Positions 1-12,639 of a DNA stretch of 64,000 nucleotides are shown here, piece after piece. Where the stretch lies: the NCBI RefSeq assembly GCF_019112545.1, contig NW_025064881.1, positions 2,020,591 to 2,084,590 on the forward strand, given 5' to 3'. A model generated the notes under the pieces. The model was not told the DNA's origin, searched no databases, and saw only the letters and a program-made list of their open reading frames with translations. This DNA is from Guyanagaster necrorhizus (lineage: Eukaryota; Basidiomycota; Agaricomycetes; Agaricales; Physalacriaceae). A program made the translations under genes and the position numbers. Within the stretch, counting starts at the first letter, position 1; the number at the start of each line of letters is the position of its first letter.

Positions 1-2
1 CG

Positions 3-473
3 CTGCATACCACCTCCACTGACGACACATTCTTCACTTCCACCAATACTTCATCAGAACACCTCTCTCATTGCCGTACATTCTCCATGAAACGCTCCTG
101 TTGCAGAAAGGATTCACGAAACTCTCCTCCACGCCCCAGTAGCCCCCTACCGCGGTCCCCTTATTCCAGATTCAAATCTTTTTTTAAACATGACAACACA
201 AAGTCGTGCGTCCAAGGTATGAACACACATTCAATGACTAGCTCTGTACTAAGCAGTGCCACAGGGAACATCAAGCCACGTTCGGTCCTGTCCATCCAGA
301 TTTTCGATAGGTATCCTGACACGCCGAACGGCCTATCTCCAGACCCCCCTTTCTCCAGAGTACCCATGACCCGCAGCAACAGTTTTCCTTTGTCGGATCC
401 AACTAATAAGATCAGGTCTAAATGGCGGTGGAAACTCCTTCCTCGAGCAACCGACACGAGACATTTTTACTAA
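3..473 (+). CDS. 3' end of an unknown Ser/Pro-rich protein (partial)
   Basis: The frame is open from the left edge of the window to a stop at 471-473, about 156 codons, so this could be the terminal exon of a gene that starts outside the window. The product is rich in Ser, Thr, Pro and Arg and has no recognisable domain, with basic stretches near its middle and C-terminus (KWRWK). The composition resembles the disordered proteins elsewhere in this window. A 98-codon frame on the opposite strand overlaps it and cannot be excluded as the real gene. No function is assigned. Confidence 0.35.
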   Translation: MHTTSTDDTFFTSTNTSSEHLSHCRTFSMKRSCCRKDSRNSPPRPSSPLPRSPYSRFKSFFKHDNTKSCVQGMNTHSMTSSVLSSATGNIKPRSVLSIQIFDRYPDTPNGLSPDPPFSRVPMTRSNSFPLSDPTNKIRSKWRWKLLPRATDTRHFY

Positions 474-1095
474 CGACTCTTCATGACTCATTAATATTTT
501 TATTCCTTGTCATGTCTTGCATTTATTCATCATTATATACATTATACACCGGATTCAAAACTGATTGTACGTGTTGTGGGCGGATCAAATTGCAACTGAA
601 ACGACGTACTGAGTGACTTCCCTTGTTTACTACAAGTCGCAACGTGAAGCTGTACGCGCGGCCGGTCGTGATTGACAATCATGATTATTTCTTCCGCGGA
701 ACGGATTCCCCACAACGCTGGCTACTTGCTCAAAAATTTCTCTATCCGCTGAGATTTGACAGCCTGCATGCAAGGCTGAACTTGAAGCGGTTGCAAGGAA
801 TGGTCGACGTAATCTCGGTAACGTACACGAATTTTTGCGGGCGGCGAAACTGACACATCTACTCCAGGTCCGTCGTTTTAAGTACTGCGACATCACGTAA
901 GGATCGGAAGCCCGGAATGGAGAAGCCCAATACATAAGACGATCGCGACAAACCTGGTCGTTTCCCACACACTTTTGTTGTTAACCACCACTGCCATGAT
1001 CTATTCTCGCACCTAATATCACCACTTAATTATCATACAACACCTTCGTTCTTTCGCCAATTCTGTGTTTCAGGTCATCCCGAACCCCACTGGCA
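474..1095. other. Intergenic, no supported gene
   Basis: Short overlapping open frames occur on both strands, but none joins to another through plausible splice sites and none resembles a known family. It presumably holds the terminator of the gene on the left and the promoter of the membrane-anchored protein on the right. Confidence 0.4.
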
Positions 1096-2098
1096 ATGCC
1101 CATTTATCTTCCCCGCAGTGATATGGAGTCTATTTTTCGAAAGGTGTTCATGTTGAGCGTCAGTTTCCTGCTGGCCTCAGTTGGGTTTTCTCTGGTAAGT
1201 GATAAAGTGCTGATGACCAAGGCAGCTCCTGATGTCATTCTTACAGAGCGTGGTTTCATCCTTGTTGGGCATGTTCTTCCCTGATATACAGGAGCGGCCT
1301 CCACGTCGTAAGGACCCAATCCGCGTGTCCAGAAGGAAAAATCCTCATCGACATCAAAACCGTGACCGATCTTGGTCTCCGGATCAACATGGCCTCGTTA
1401 CAGAGGAGGCCCGGCCCGTTTTCAACCTCCTCGTACAACCTATTGACAATGTCACTTATGACGACCTGATTGTCACAGAACCAACTGAGCGAGGACTTAG
1501 CGAAACTTTATTGAGTGATGCCTCCGGCCTGGGGTCATCGCCACCTTCACAGCCTTCCCGCGCATCTATGTCACCCTCCGAGTACTCAGAACGCTCAGAG
1601 TCGAGCGCTCAGACGTATGATTTCCCTATAGTATCGAGCGAGGAATCATCTCCTCATCATAATTCGCACATGCATGGTTTCCGTATCAGACGGACGTGGA
1701 AAAAATCGAAATCCTCCATTCCAATGCCTTCTTCGACGGAGCTGCCCATTCTTAATAATCCGTCAACAATTAAAAAGTCGAAAACGTTCAACAAAAGCCC
1801 TCGTACGGAGAAAAAAGGTAAGCGGCAATCCTATCCGGATGACTTACAAACCTGACATATGCTAGGCATCTGTAAGGCGAGGTCATTCTGTGTCATGGAG
1901 AGGGAAAAGACTCCGAAACCACCGACTCCCCGTCCTCGTACACAACCATATGAAGCACCGTATTTTACACCACTTCCAGGTTCCGGGCCTATTTTGTCTG
2001 TGCCTAAGACTAAGCCGGTTCGTAGCAGTACGCTACCACCTCCGTCAAATCGAGCCGTCACCACTTCCACACCATTTACATCAGCATGGACTACTTAA
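1096..2098 (+). CDS. Membrane-anchored disordered protein, family A member 1
   Basis: Three exons, 1096-1194, 1247-1817 and 1866-2098, give 300 residues. Exon 1 encodes an N-terminal hydrophobic segment that continues across the first junction into SVVSSLLGMFF, so the protein probably has one membrane anchor near its N-terminus. The rest is Ser/Pro/Arg-rich and looks disordered. Near the C-terminus is the motif PRTQPYEAPYF (1934-1966). The gene at 27582-28813 has the same plan: a start beginning MP, a hydrophobic segment interrupted by a phase-0 intron immediately before S-V-V, a low-complexity middle, and PRTQPYQYPYF near its end. I therefore read the two as paralogs. An in-frame ATG at 1123 is an alternative start, but the MP start matches the paralog better. 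I do not recognise the family. Confidence 0.65.
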
Positions 2099-2458
2099 CG
2101 TTTCAAGTAAGAACGTTCGCTATCATTTGCTATGGGCATTTCAGTTCAACATAATCGCTTAGCTTCGTTCATTATTTATTCCTAGCTCATTTTAATTTCG
2201 AAGGAAATTTAGGCTCATTTATGGCATCGAGACCATATGGTGCTACGCGTTCGTTGCATAAAAATGTACTTGTATTGGAGTAGTATTTGTATCATCATCT
2301 TTGTTTCTTGACAATGAGCGGCCAATAGTCGTTAACCCAAACGGGGATAGTTGCACAGCCACATCTTATCTTTCCTTGATAAGATCGACATGGAAGAGTT
2401 GATCATGGCTCATTTTCACTAGTTACACTCTAACGCCCACTACCCCGTTGGCCTCACG
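2099..2458. promoter_or_regulatory. Intergenic stretch upstream of Sin3
   Basis: About 360 bases between the stop of the membrane-anchored protein and the Sin3 start. It is AT-rich and contains no supported frame. It must hold the terminator of the first gene and the promoter of the second. No specific binding site is convincing. Confidence 0.35.
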
Positions 2459-5400
2459 ATGGATGTGCCCGTAGATCCTCTTTTAAAAGCGCCTTTCCCA
2501 CAACGACCTGGCTCTCGAATTGACATGGACGTTGATACTAAGCCCATTGTTGGATCGTCATCGTCGTCTGTGGCTCCTAGACCAACCCCTCCTCTTCCTC
2601 ATCCTGGGCACATCGACAGTCCTCCACCAAAGCCGAAAATTCCGACACAATCTATTGGTGAAGATGCCTCACCTCCCTCGCGTCTTTCTCCTGGTCCAAA
2701 AGTAAAGTCGGGGACACCGAAGCCACTGACGCCGACCCTACGTCCGGGTGAAGCTGCTGCAGGACCTTCTTCTGGGCCAAAATCACCTGAAGCTGGGAGG
2801 CCGTTGAACGTCACGGATGCGCTGAGCTACTTGGATGCAGTAAAGGTTCAGTTCCAGGACAAGCCAGAGGTTTACAATCGCTTTTTGGATATTATGAAGG
2901 ATTTCAAAAGCCAAGTGTGCGTCGTGATATTATTTGATTCTGGCCTTCTCACTCATCACATCCTCGTAGTATTGATACTCCTGGTGTCATACAACGGGTG
3001 TCGCGTCTATTCCATGGGAACCCTTCGCTTATCGGAGGATTTAACACGTTTCTTCCAGCTGGTTATCACATAGACGTATCTGCAGACCCCCTTGATCCGA
3101 ATACAATCACCGTCACTACTCCGCAGGGAACGACGACACAAAGCACCAACAATTTTGGAATCGCCAGAATACAGCCTCCCCGCGACATTCCAGGGTTTGG
3201 CCCTAACCTCGCTCATCCACTTCCATATCCTCCTGGCATTGCCCCGCCTCTCTTGCCTCCGCTCAGCTCTCGTTCGATGACCCCACAAGCCTACCATCTC
3301 TCCCATGTTACTCCACAATTCGATCCCAACTTTTCCCCAGGATTTCACCAAAGCACGCAGACAAATGCGGCCGCATCGCTTCTAGGGAACCTGAATAACA
3401 AGAATGCCGTGGAGAAACAACCACCAGGAGAGTTCAACCATGCGATACAATACTTGAACAAGATAAAAGCGAGATACTCGGATATCCCTAACACGTACAA
3501 ACAATTTCTCGACATCCTTCAAACATACCAGAAAGAGCAAAAGCATACCCAAGAGGTGCGCGTGTGTTCCTCGTATCTTTCTCATCGAGGTCTTGAGCAT
3601 GAGTTTTAGGTTTACTCCCAAGTCCGGGTCTTGTTCAAGGATGCTCCCGACTTGTTGGCGGAATTCAAAGACTTTCTTCCCGAGGTAGTTCCTCCTCAGA
3701 ACGGAATGGTGATCGTTCCTCAGCCATCTGGGAGTCAAACGATGTCGGCCTCACAAGCGTGGAACCCCCCCGATTCTTCATCAAGTTCTCCCGATAAAGC
3801 TGTCAAGAAACCTGGGCAGCCTCTGAAAAGAAAGAAGCGCGCGGTAGAGAAAGATACGACCCCAGTCCCTCCAACGAAGGTAGTGCCTACCAGGGTCTGT
3901 TTATTCATCTTTCGTGGCCTGGGCAGATTGATCTTACCTGTTTCGTAGGCCAAGAAACCTAAACATCACCATAAAGACACTGGTTCTCCTTCATTCTCGC
4001 CATATATGGGCCCATCATCGCCCCAACCCACTCACACCCACGGTCATGTACACCCACCGAACCCTCAATTACCTCCGCCTCCTGTACCTCATTCGCACCC
4101 TATGCAACCTCCAATATCTACCCATTCCATTTCAATGTCATCCGCCCCGGCATCTGCAGATCGCCTTTGGTTCTTTGACCGTGCGAAGAAGGCCCTAGAA
4201 AGCCGAGAGATGTATGAGGAATTCTTGAAGCTCCTCAAAGTGTTTTCGAACGAGATTATCGATGTCAAAACATTGATTGACCGGAGCCGGGCCTTTTTGG
4301 GCGATGGAGAATTGATGACTGAGTTTAAGGAATTAGTGGGGTGGGATTCTCGACAAGAAAAGGTCGAAAATGGTCCCCCGGGGAGTATCCGAACAGGTCC
4401 TCCAGAGGCACTGTCGGCGCTACCTGTTGACGATGGAGAAGGTCCCAGTTATCGGAAACTCCCTGACAGCGTGAGTTTTGTGTGACTTCTGCGAGTCGTG
4501 TTATTGATCTCCATAACTCAACAGGAGGTGCGCTTGGCATGTTCCGGTCGTGACGAACTTTGCCGGTCTGTCCTCAATGACGAATGGGTTTCGCATCCTA
4601 CGTGGGCTTCCGAGGAAGCCGGTTTCGTGACTCACAAAAAGAACTCCTTTGAGGAAGCCCTTCACAAGAGCGAGGAGGAGCGACATGAATATCATGTTCA
4701 ACTACAGGCTCTCACGGCCACCATCGCGGTTTTGGAACCCCTTTGCGCACGAATCGAGGAGATGACAAGCGAGGAACGGTCATTGTTCAGACTTAAGCCG
4801 AATCTTGGTGGGTCGGGACGCTGTCTGTACGAACGTATCATCAAGAGGATCTACGGCCGTGACAACGGCATAGAGATTCTGAGAGCTCTGCAAGAGAACC
4901 CCGGTGTCGCCGTACCAGTTGTCCTTACCCGGCTGAAGCTAAAGGACGAGGAATGGAGACGGGCACAACGTGAATGGAGTCGAACCTGGCGCGAGGTTGA
5001 TTCGAAGAACTTCTACAAGTCTTTGGATCATCAGGGGATCAGCTTCAAAGCGAACGACAAAAAGAATATCACCGCGAAGCACTTTGTGGCCGACATAGAG
5101 ACAATTAAAGGTCAGCAGACTGCCGCTGAGCCGCAAGATCACATCCCTGCATTTGCTGCAGGCTCCGTTGGGCCGCAACTTGAATATTCTTTCGAGGATT
5201 CTGTCGTCTTACATGACTGTTTGAAAATGATCTTTTCGTTCTTAGATCGCTCACAGGGCCAGTACAGTCAGCCTGAGCGGAGGAGTGTGGAGAAATTCGT
5301 CCGGACTTTTGTGCCAGTCCTGTGTATGTATCCTCTGGCCGAGTTCAACGACGCGTGTGGACCTCCGGACGGCATTCTTGATGATGCCCATGAACGTGGC

Positions 5401-6946
5401 GATGTGAGCAGAGGTGGTAGGAGGTCAACAGGCAGTGTCTATTCTGTCTACTCGAATGGGATTGTTGCGGAAGACTTGCGGAAGAAACTTCTTCGGACGG
5501 TGCAGGAGAGGACATCTACTGGAAATCCCAGAGGATCAATGTCAGCAGTAGGATCTCGTGCTCCTTCACCTGCTTCGGGTCGTCATTCACCCTCTGCTCG
5601 GCAAGATGAAGAGATCACTCGAGCGCCGCCTGAAGATATTTGGATCAGGGAAACTGCTGCAACCGGTCCGGCCTCTGATCACATCGCTAACGGAGGTGAA
5701 TCGGATCGGCCTTTTTTTGCAAACACAACGTTCTATACATTACTGCGTCTGTTACAGGTGAGGCCGCTCTATTTTTTGTAATCCATGTGATCGGAGGTTA
5801 CTGAATGGTGCTTTCTTTATCCAGCTATTATACTCTCGTCTGCTGATGTGTAAGGAAGTTGGCCAACAGCTTGTAGCAAATAAGCATGCGCAGCTGAAGG
5901 CTAACCCTGTAGCTGTTCAGCTGGGCCTGGATGATCCGAATGGACCCGCCACATTGCTTACACAAACCCAGGACGTTCTGAACGTCCGGGAGGAAAACAA
6001 TGTCGCGTATATGTATCTTTTAGATGCATGCGACAAAGTATTTTCGGGGGAGCTAGACCAAATCTCGTTCGAAGAGCACATGAGATGGTTTTTCGGAAAG
6101 AAGGTGGGTGAACGATCAGCTCCGCTCATTAAGACGCTCCAGTGAGACATTATATTTTTGTAGGCTTATCACTTGTTTACAATGGACAAATTAATTACCG
6201 CCTTGGTGAAACAGGTGCGTAGTGTATTTATGGAAATGATCAGTTGAAAAGCTGATCTATTATTGTATCCAGGTCCAGACGATTATCGGTGATTCCAAGT
6301 GCCAGGAGCTATGGTCGTTGTTGCGAAGTGCCCAGCATACGAACTCGATAACTAATCAGGATGTTGTTCGATATCGACGGGAGGCTGAGAGACACGTTGG
6401 TCAAGATGACCATCTCTATCGAATTCAATGGGTGAGTCTATATTTGGTATGCTCTATTCTTACACAGATTTCGATATGACGGTGACGGCAGATGCGAGGG
6501 ACCAAAATGGTCCGTGTACAGCTCATGGCGCCCGAAGACTCAAGTGTCGAGGGAGGCAGGGATGCTGTGTCCCGCTGGCGCGAGTATGTTAACACATATA
6601 CGATGCGCCATCCCACGGAATGGATACCCACGGAAAAAGAGACAAGCAGCAGGGTGTTTCTCGCAAGGTCAGAACAAAAACATTTCGCCTCGTGATTGAT
6701 ATTGATACACGAGCTAAACATAGGTCGATCCGGAATTCGGCGGATGGCACAGCCGTTTCAGGAGAAGGAATGATAAGTGTACGGATAAGTGTACCGACGT
6801 ACAAAATCGTGTATGAAGGAGGGTCGGAAGAGGTGCTGTTTACCCGTTTGACGAGCAGTTCGTTGATAGAGCGGGCACACGCCAGGGAGGAGGAACGGAG
6901 GAAGTCCATGACTACATTGAATGCCGTATGGGAAAGCTATTTATAG
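2459..6946 (+). CDS. SIN3: Sin3 transcriptional corepressor
   Basis: Ten exons (2459-2916, 2970-3555, 3610-3879, 3949-4470, 4525-5757, 5825-6103, 6164-6214, 6273-6431, 6492-6667, 6724-6946) give 1318 residues. Sin3 is the nuclear scaffold of the Rpd3-type histone deacetylase complex. Three paired amphipathic helix domains lie near residues 115-185 ([13 protein letters not shown], then [14 protein letters not shown]), 306-375 and 508-580. They are followed by the HDAC-interacting region ([24 protein letters not shown]) and the conserved C-terminal Sin3 domain ([19 protein letters not shown]). Every exon join restores a Sin3-like sequence. The end of exon 3 is uncertain: a donor at 3895 would add five residues in frame. 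The linker between PAH2 and PAH3 is Pro/His-rich and disordered. Confidence 0.95.
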
Positions 6947-7220
6947 ATATTCAAATTTGCAGAAAACAAGTTTAATCGATGGGTATAATTTTAGGATAAT
7001 AATCAGAAATGGCCCGATAAGGGGAAAAGGCCTAGTTTTCGACAAAAAAGGAGATGTAGGTTTTTGCGCTGTTGTCGTTTCGTCCTTTCATATACCTGCC
7101 TCCCCCCGTGCTGGATGAGCCAAGACCAAGGCCCCACAAACACCCATCGTGCTTGGCGCTTTAGATCTCTTTTCTCCTGTCTACTATAGTCTGTCTGGGC
7201 CTCGCGAGGCGACGACATTT

Positions 7221-9086
7221 ATGATGTCAGGTCTTGCAGCCGGTGCTCATCCCGACTACCATCAACCATGCACACGTCGTCGTCGCGCACGACGTTCCCA
7301 ACGACCCATCCACCATATTCCAGCTCCCTCATCTTCTCTTCTATCACTTTTAGCCACCCTTGTGGCATCGCTCCCGGCCGTCGACGCAAGCCCTATTCCC
7401 CTCTCTTTTCTCTGCCCAAGATATCGCCAGGATTTTGTGGCAGTTGACGAACCGTGTAGTCGCGACGTTTCCGACTCACCTACTATCCTACCAGTACCCT
7501 TACACAGGCAGCTTAGCAGTCGGACGGTTCCCATAAAGTATGAGCAGGGCTCAGACGGTCAGTGGAGACGGGTGGATACATATACGTTATATGGTTCAAC
7601 GATGTGTACAGTGAGCGCTGCTGCTTCGTATATCACCACTATCTCTCCTGACACTCTCTAGTCGTGTTCCACTTCCAGTTATCAAGCTTCGTCGGGCACT
7701 TCCCAAGACAGTGCTACCACCTCAGCCTCAGCTTCCTCGTCTGACGGCGATATTCTCGACTCCCTTCCCAGCGGCTGGAGACCGCAGACTCATGAGCCGC
7801 GTACTACACTCATAGTCACCCTTTCCCTTGTGCTTGCTTTCATCATCTGCCTGCTCATCATCAGTTGCCTTTATTGGCGCAACAGGCGACGGCGCAAGCC
7901 CAAGGGAGACATAGAGATGCACACTTACAAAAGGCGGAAACAGTCAGTTCCCGACGACGAAGAGATGCTTTCTCAGGGTGGTATCAAGAAGAAGAAGAAG
8001 ATATGGGCTAGGGCTACTGCCAGATGGAAAGCCAATGCCCGCCATTCTGCCAGGCAGCGACGGGGAAAGAGGGCTTTCAGTGTCAACCGATCATCCGTAC
8101 AACTTGAAGCGGCCTCTCCAGAAAATGCACGCGACCCAAGGGACCTCTCGTCCGGAGCTGTGTCTCCGTGGTCTAGACATTCATCGCGTCGTTCTTCACT
8201 CACCTCAGTGGAGGGTACGCAGCCAGTCACAATAGCCACCCCCACTGAATTTGCCGACGTTTCTCATGCATTTCCTCCAGATCCAACGGTCTTAGAAATA
8301 CCGCCGTCATCTCCTCCTGCATATCAACATCCCTCTCGCCTATCTGTGCCTCAGATTAATATTTGCACCTCAGGTCTAGCACTGCCTTCGGACGGTTCTG
8401 CATCCTCCATTTCCTCCCCTCTAACTCCATACTATTCTAGACAACCACTTCAGTCCTCGGGTGGTCATCGGTCTTCTAATAAGGACTCAGAAGAGCCAGG
8501 CTATTCGCCATCCGTCCATGCGGCACATGTGGCCACTGATGACAAGGCTCTTCTCCAAAGACTCACTCAATCTGCAAGTTCACCTCCCCAGGATGGTAAC
8601 ATTCTGGGGCATAATCAGGAGTCATCTGCACCTGCTTGGCAGGATGAGCAACTGGACGCCTTTATTGACGGGCACAGGACCCCTCGCTTTGCCGGTGATG
8701 GTCCCTTTCCAGTGTCGAGCAATTCACTCTTCCCTGCTCCACCAGACCCTTTATCATCCAAAGGGAAAGCGGTTGCTGCGGAGTACTACGATTACGATTA
8801 CTCGTATTCGACTTTCGATGAAGATATGCAGTCTCTCGAACCAGAGCTCGGACCTTCTGCACCTCCTTTCGAGGCGGTAACTAGTGATTCTCCGGTAGAG
8901 TTACACGAACTAGTACCTTCTGCCCCACCGCCGGAGACTGATGTGGATGGTAACGATATAGCTGAGGCACTGCGCAAAGATGAAGCGCCTTTCTACGAAC
9001 GTCAGGGCGTAGCCGGGGAGACTCAGCTGCCCCTGGAAAATGTTGGTGAAGACTCCTCCCAGGTTCCTCCGCACTATCACTCTTGA
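7221..9086 (+). CDS. Single-pass membrane protein with PPxY and PSAPP tail motifs
   Basis: Two exons, 7221-7610 and 7662-9086, give 604 residues; an in-frame ATG at 7149 would add 24. After an Arg-rich N-terminus comes a hydrophobic stretch (LLSLLATLVASLPAV) that looks like a late signal sequence or anchor. It is followed by a short lumenal part with several Cys and a Ser-rich stalk. A clear transmembrane helix (TLIVTLSLVLAFIICLLIIS) is then followed by a basic stop-transfer (RNRRRRKPK), and the tail of over 400 residues is disordered. The tail holds PPAY (8313-8324), PSAPP twice (8853-8867 and 8916-8930) and PPHY at the extreme C-terminus (9066-9077). PPxY is the known ligand of WW domains of Rsp5/Nedd4 ligases, and P(S/T)AP of the ESCRT-I UEV domain. 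A role as a sorting adaptor is inference. No known domain was recognised. Confidence 0.7.
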
Positions 9087-10064
9087 TACAATTTTTTTCA
9101 TCCAAACCAGGACGAGAGCAACTTATTTACCATTGATCACATCAGCTCATTTTCTGCGGGGTGGGAAAGTTAAATTGGCATAGTATCTTTAGCAGCATAT
9201 GTAGTTTTAGCATGCAATACAGCACAGGTCCATAGCGAAGTAGTTCGAAAGAAATCAAGGTAATTGGATCCGATTTGCAGCCTGAGATACTTACGTATGA
9301 GCCCAGACCTATACTGTTGTCCTCACGTTTTCGTTGACAAGTTTTGAAAGACAGTTCCGAGACTGGGTGGGACCAAAGTGACTGAGATGGGAAAAATATA
9401 AAGTTCTGTTGTGTGGCGGGCGTCCGGCACCGTCTTTGCAACGGCTTGTGACCCGACCATCGTGGGTGCAACGCTTATGTATAGACTAAGATCTGGAGTC
9501 AGTAAAAGCAAGAAAACGTTCCTGAGATCTATTAAGAGCCTCACGAGGGTCTTAATTCCAGTTCCGCAGAGTCGCAGTTCCCCCGCTTATAGAACACTGA
9601 TACACAAAAGTGTACTCTGCGGTCGTGTTCATTCTAAGATTGGATTCATTCATCAGATACGTCGGAAAATGAACAGCGGCAGGGCGGACCGTTAGTAGTG
9701 CACTAGAGTTTGGTTTCGGGAATGGTTGCCTTGCTACATTGCTAGGGGGATTACACGTCTCTGTTGAGTTTTTATCTTCCCATCATCGTTATCCCATCGG
9801 GGGCCCTCATTACAGTACCAACTATTACAGCTGGAACGTCAGTACCGACATACATCGTGGACAAAAGAGAAAGACAGATCATGTCGTACTTGTAAGAAAT
9901 ACAAATATTTTCGGAAACGCTGTCTAATAAAATCACCGCATCCAGCATTTGGCTGTATTTGGTTCACCAAGCCCGTCAGGTCCGCAGTGGCGGTGCACCT
10001 TGGCTGTGGGAAGATGCTGCCTGATCTTGTAGAGAAAATTTTGCGCTCACCTTCAGCACTCATC
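9087..10064. other. Intergenic, nothing recognised
   Basis: Almost 1 kb between two plus-strand genes. Short frames on both strands lack codon structure and splice partners. A 94-codon frame at 9411-9695 has no similarity to anything I recognise. Confidence 0.4.
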
Positions 10065-12639
10065 ATGGGCAAATCACAGAAACAACGCGTAATGCGGCGG
10101 CACAACCCAATGCGAGTACCAGACTCCCATTTGCCTCATGGCCTTGCCCAAGCTTCGTCTACGTCCTCAAAGACAGAGGCCATTTTGCCAATCATTCAAA
10201 AGGTTATTACAAGCGCTTTTCTGCCGTTATTGCAGCTGATGGTCTTCGAGGCCAGATGGAGAGTGCCGATTCTTCAGAACGGAAATGGGCTTGTGTAGCG
10301 GTGTCCAATCTAATTCAGAATGACCCTTCGACGCGGCGACTGCTTCAAGGAAAAAATGTCGTTGGTGCATTGATAGCCCGATTGACTGACAGTGAGGAAG
10401 AAGTTGTCATTGAAGCCATGGGATCCCTTAGGTGCGTGCATCTGGGTATCCCATCTTTATTCTACGCGTTGACACAATGAGCAGAAACCTCTGCATCGAT
10501 GGCGGTTACGATATATGTGCCGAAATGTATAACAAAAATATCCTGGTACCATTGAAGACTTTTATTCCCAAGGTTTATTCTATCGACTCGTATTGAATTC
10601 ATCCATTGAACCTTCTTGACAGATATCCTCTACCCTCGAACAATTTCTGCAAACACCCAAATCCGCTCCGGAAAATGCACTAAAAGTCGTATACGAGTTT
10701 GCGGACAACGTTATCACAGCTCTGTGGTGCCTATCGTACGTGTTCCTTCCGCTAACCACCTCTTTTCGCTGACCTATGCGCCAGAGAAACGTCAAATAAA
10801 GCGCTGAATGCAATTAACGCCATACGTTTGGCACCATTTCTGATGTCTTTCCTTGCGTCTCGCGAACAGCTTCCCATTGCCCCCATCGTAGCTGCAGGTA
10901 CGTTGGCATTATTCGGTCGGTTTTATGATAAGTTTTATACTTACGGTCTCCACCAGCCCAGTGCCTGTACGTTTTGACTGACGATAACGATCCGGCGATA
11001 AACGATGTCAGAGCTGATGCCGGATACATCTCTTGCCTTTTTGACATTGTTCGTTCTGTTCACCATGATATGAAAGTAAATGGCAAGGCGAAAGAGCGGG
11101 ATCAACGTTCCATAACCATAAGTGTTTTAGCTGCAGGCGAGCTTCTTCCTCAAACGCGTATAAACTTAGAATTTCATACTCTTTCAGGTATTCTCCGGAA
11201 CATTTCGCCACTTCCGCCACCTGTTGCAGCCTCTTTCGTTGATATTGACAAAGACATTGTTCTGCCCTTACTGCAACCTGTCATCACGTCGGTATCTCTA
11301 CCCGACACTTCCAATAATGTGCAGGCACTTGTTTCTCAGCAGGTTCGTGCCTTTCTCGCCCAGCTGTATCGGCAATGGTGTCTAATTCAATGCAGGCTAG
11401 TATACCACAAACCGAAAAATCGTCGTTGAAAAGCACGCCAAAATTTGATCATAAATCTCCGATAGAGATTGAACTTGAGCGTCTAGAGTCTTGCCTTCGT
11501 ACGGTCCAGCTTGCTCTTGAGATATTGACAGGAACCTGTGCAACACTGCCAGACCCAGGTCTGAATGTGGACGAAGCAGAGAGTGATGACAATGAAGAAA
11601 ACGACGATAAAGAAGAGGCCGAAGGTATTGTTTCGGTGAAACCCCTGGATATTGCGCTGATTGAAGAAAACAGTGATGGAAGATATGGATATTGACATGT
11701 CTACCATCAACGATAAATCCGGTATGGAGCAGTCTGAAACCGTGCCGTTACTTCCACCGCTCGTTCCGGCTTTGTTGGCTCTCGCCCAACCAACTTCACT
11801 TTCATTCCCGCCTCTTGCGTCCATATCTGTACATCCCCCGACGACATCTGCACTCAGCGGTATACACGTCAGTGCACTAGAGTGTCTGAACAATATCTTT
11901 CTGTCGTTGGCTAGAGTTCGGAACACCTCCATCTCTTCTGACAAGGAAGCTGGCCAACGAGTATGGAAAGATGTGTGGTCAGCGCTCAGTGTTGTTGGCC
12001 CTGAATTCGGGATGGGTCAGGAGCGAAGACGAGAAATGTGGGAGATATCCGTCGGCGTTCTATGGGGGATTGGCAATGTTTGGAAAGGGTCCTTGGTTGG
12101 TACTCCTTGACGGTGGTAATAACCATACTGACATCGACTGAACAGGCTCCTGACGTGAATGAGGTTAATCTCCTCACCCAATTCTGCAATGCCAGCTCCG
12201 ACTCGCAGACGCGCGTCAAGTGCATCGGAACACTGGAGTGTTTGGCCCAACACCCTGATTCTATTGATAGCAATCGAGTGCGACTTTAGAATGTCCTCTT
12301 TCTCCGTAGCATCCTCATCAGCTATTTTTTCAGATAATATCTGAATACTTGTTGTCATTCCTTCCGACAGGAACATCGTCAGAAGTCGGCATCGAACCCG
12401 TCCTTCAATCGGTATCTGCGATAATCGACATATACTCCGACGAAATGCTTCCGTACGATGTGAATTTCCGTCAAGGAAGATATTTGAACCGACTGGCGTC
12501 AAGTATAGACGGTATGAAGAAGTTGGTGAAGACAATTGACCGGCGGAAACCAGGTGGCCGGGTGTTGAGGTTGAGGGGGGAAGAGATCCGCGACAATCTC
12601 ATTGCATTCGTGGAATATCGGAAAAATCTGAAGCTGTAG
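10065..12639 (+). CDS. SYO1: Syo1/HEATR3-type symportin, ARM/HEAT repeat adaptor
   Basis: Eleven exons give 683 residues: 10065-10202, 10256-10431, 10485-10572, 10623-10735, 10785-10897, 10957-11136, 11188-11342, 11396-11624, 11674-12095, 12146-12277 and 12334-12639. Syo1 carries ribosomal proteins uL18 (Rpl5) and uL5 (Rpl11) into the nucleus for 5S RNP assembly. The basic N-terminus (MGKSQKQRVMRRHNP), the helical repeats (ERKWACVAVSNLIQNDPSTR, EEEVVIEAMGSLRNLC), the long acidic loop (DEAESDDNEENDDKEEAE) and the total length all fit the family. The 51-nt GC-AG intron 11137-11187 is in frame. I prefer splicing because it restores VLAAGILRNI, but retention would also leave an open frame. The acidic loop ends at an intron whose acceptor (11673) is required by the frame change. 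Confidence 0.88.

Noticed and set aside
161..457. 98-codon minus-strand frame overlapping the first partial gene
   Set aside because: The plus frame is open to the window edge and has the Ser/Pro/Arg composition of neighbouring proteins. The minus frame has no domain and is likely a shadow, although it is not excluded.
3880..3948. Alternative donor at 3895 in Sin3 intron 3
   Set aside because: It is in frame and possible, but GTCTGT is a weaker donor than GTAGTG at 3880. The difference is only five residues in a disordered linker.
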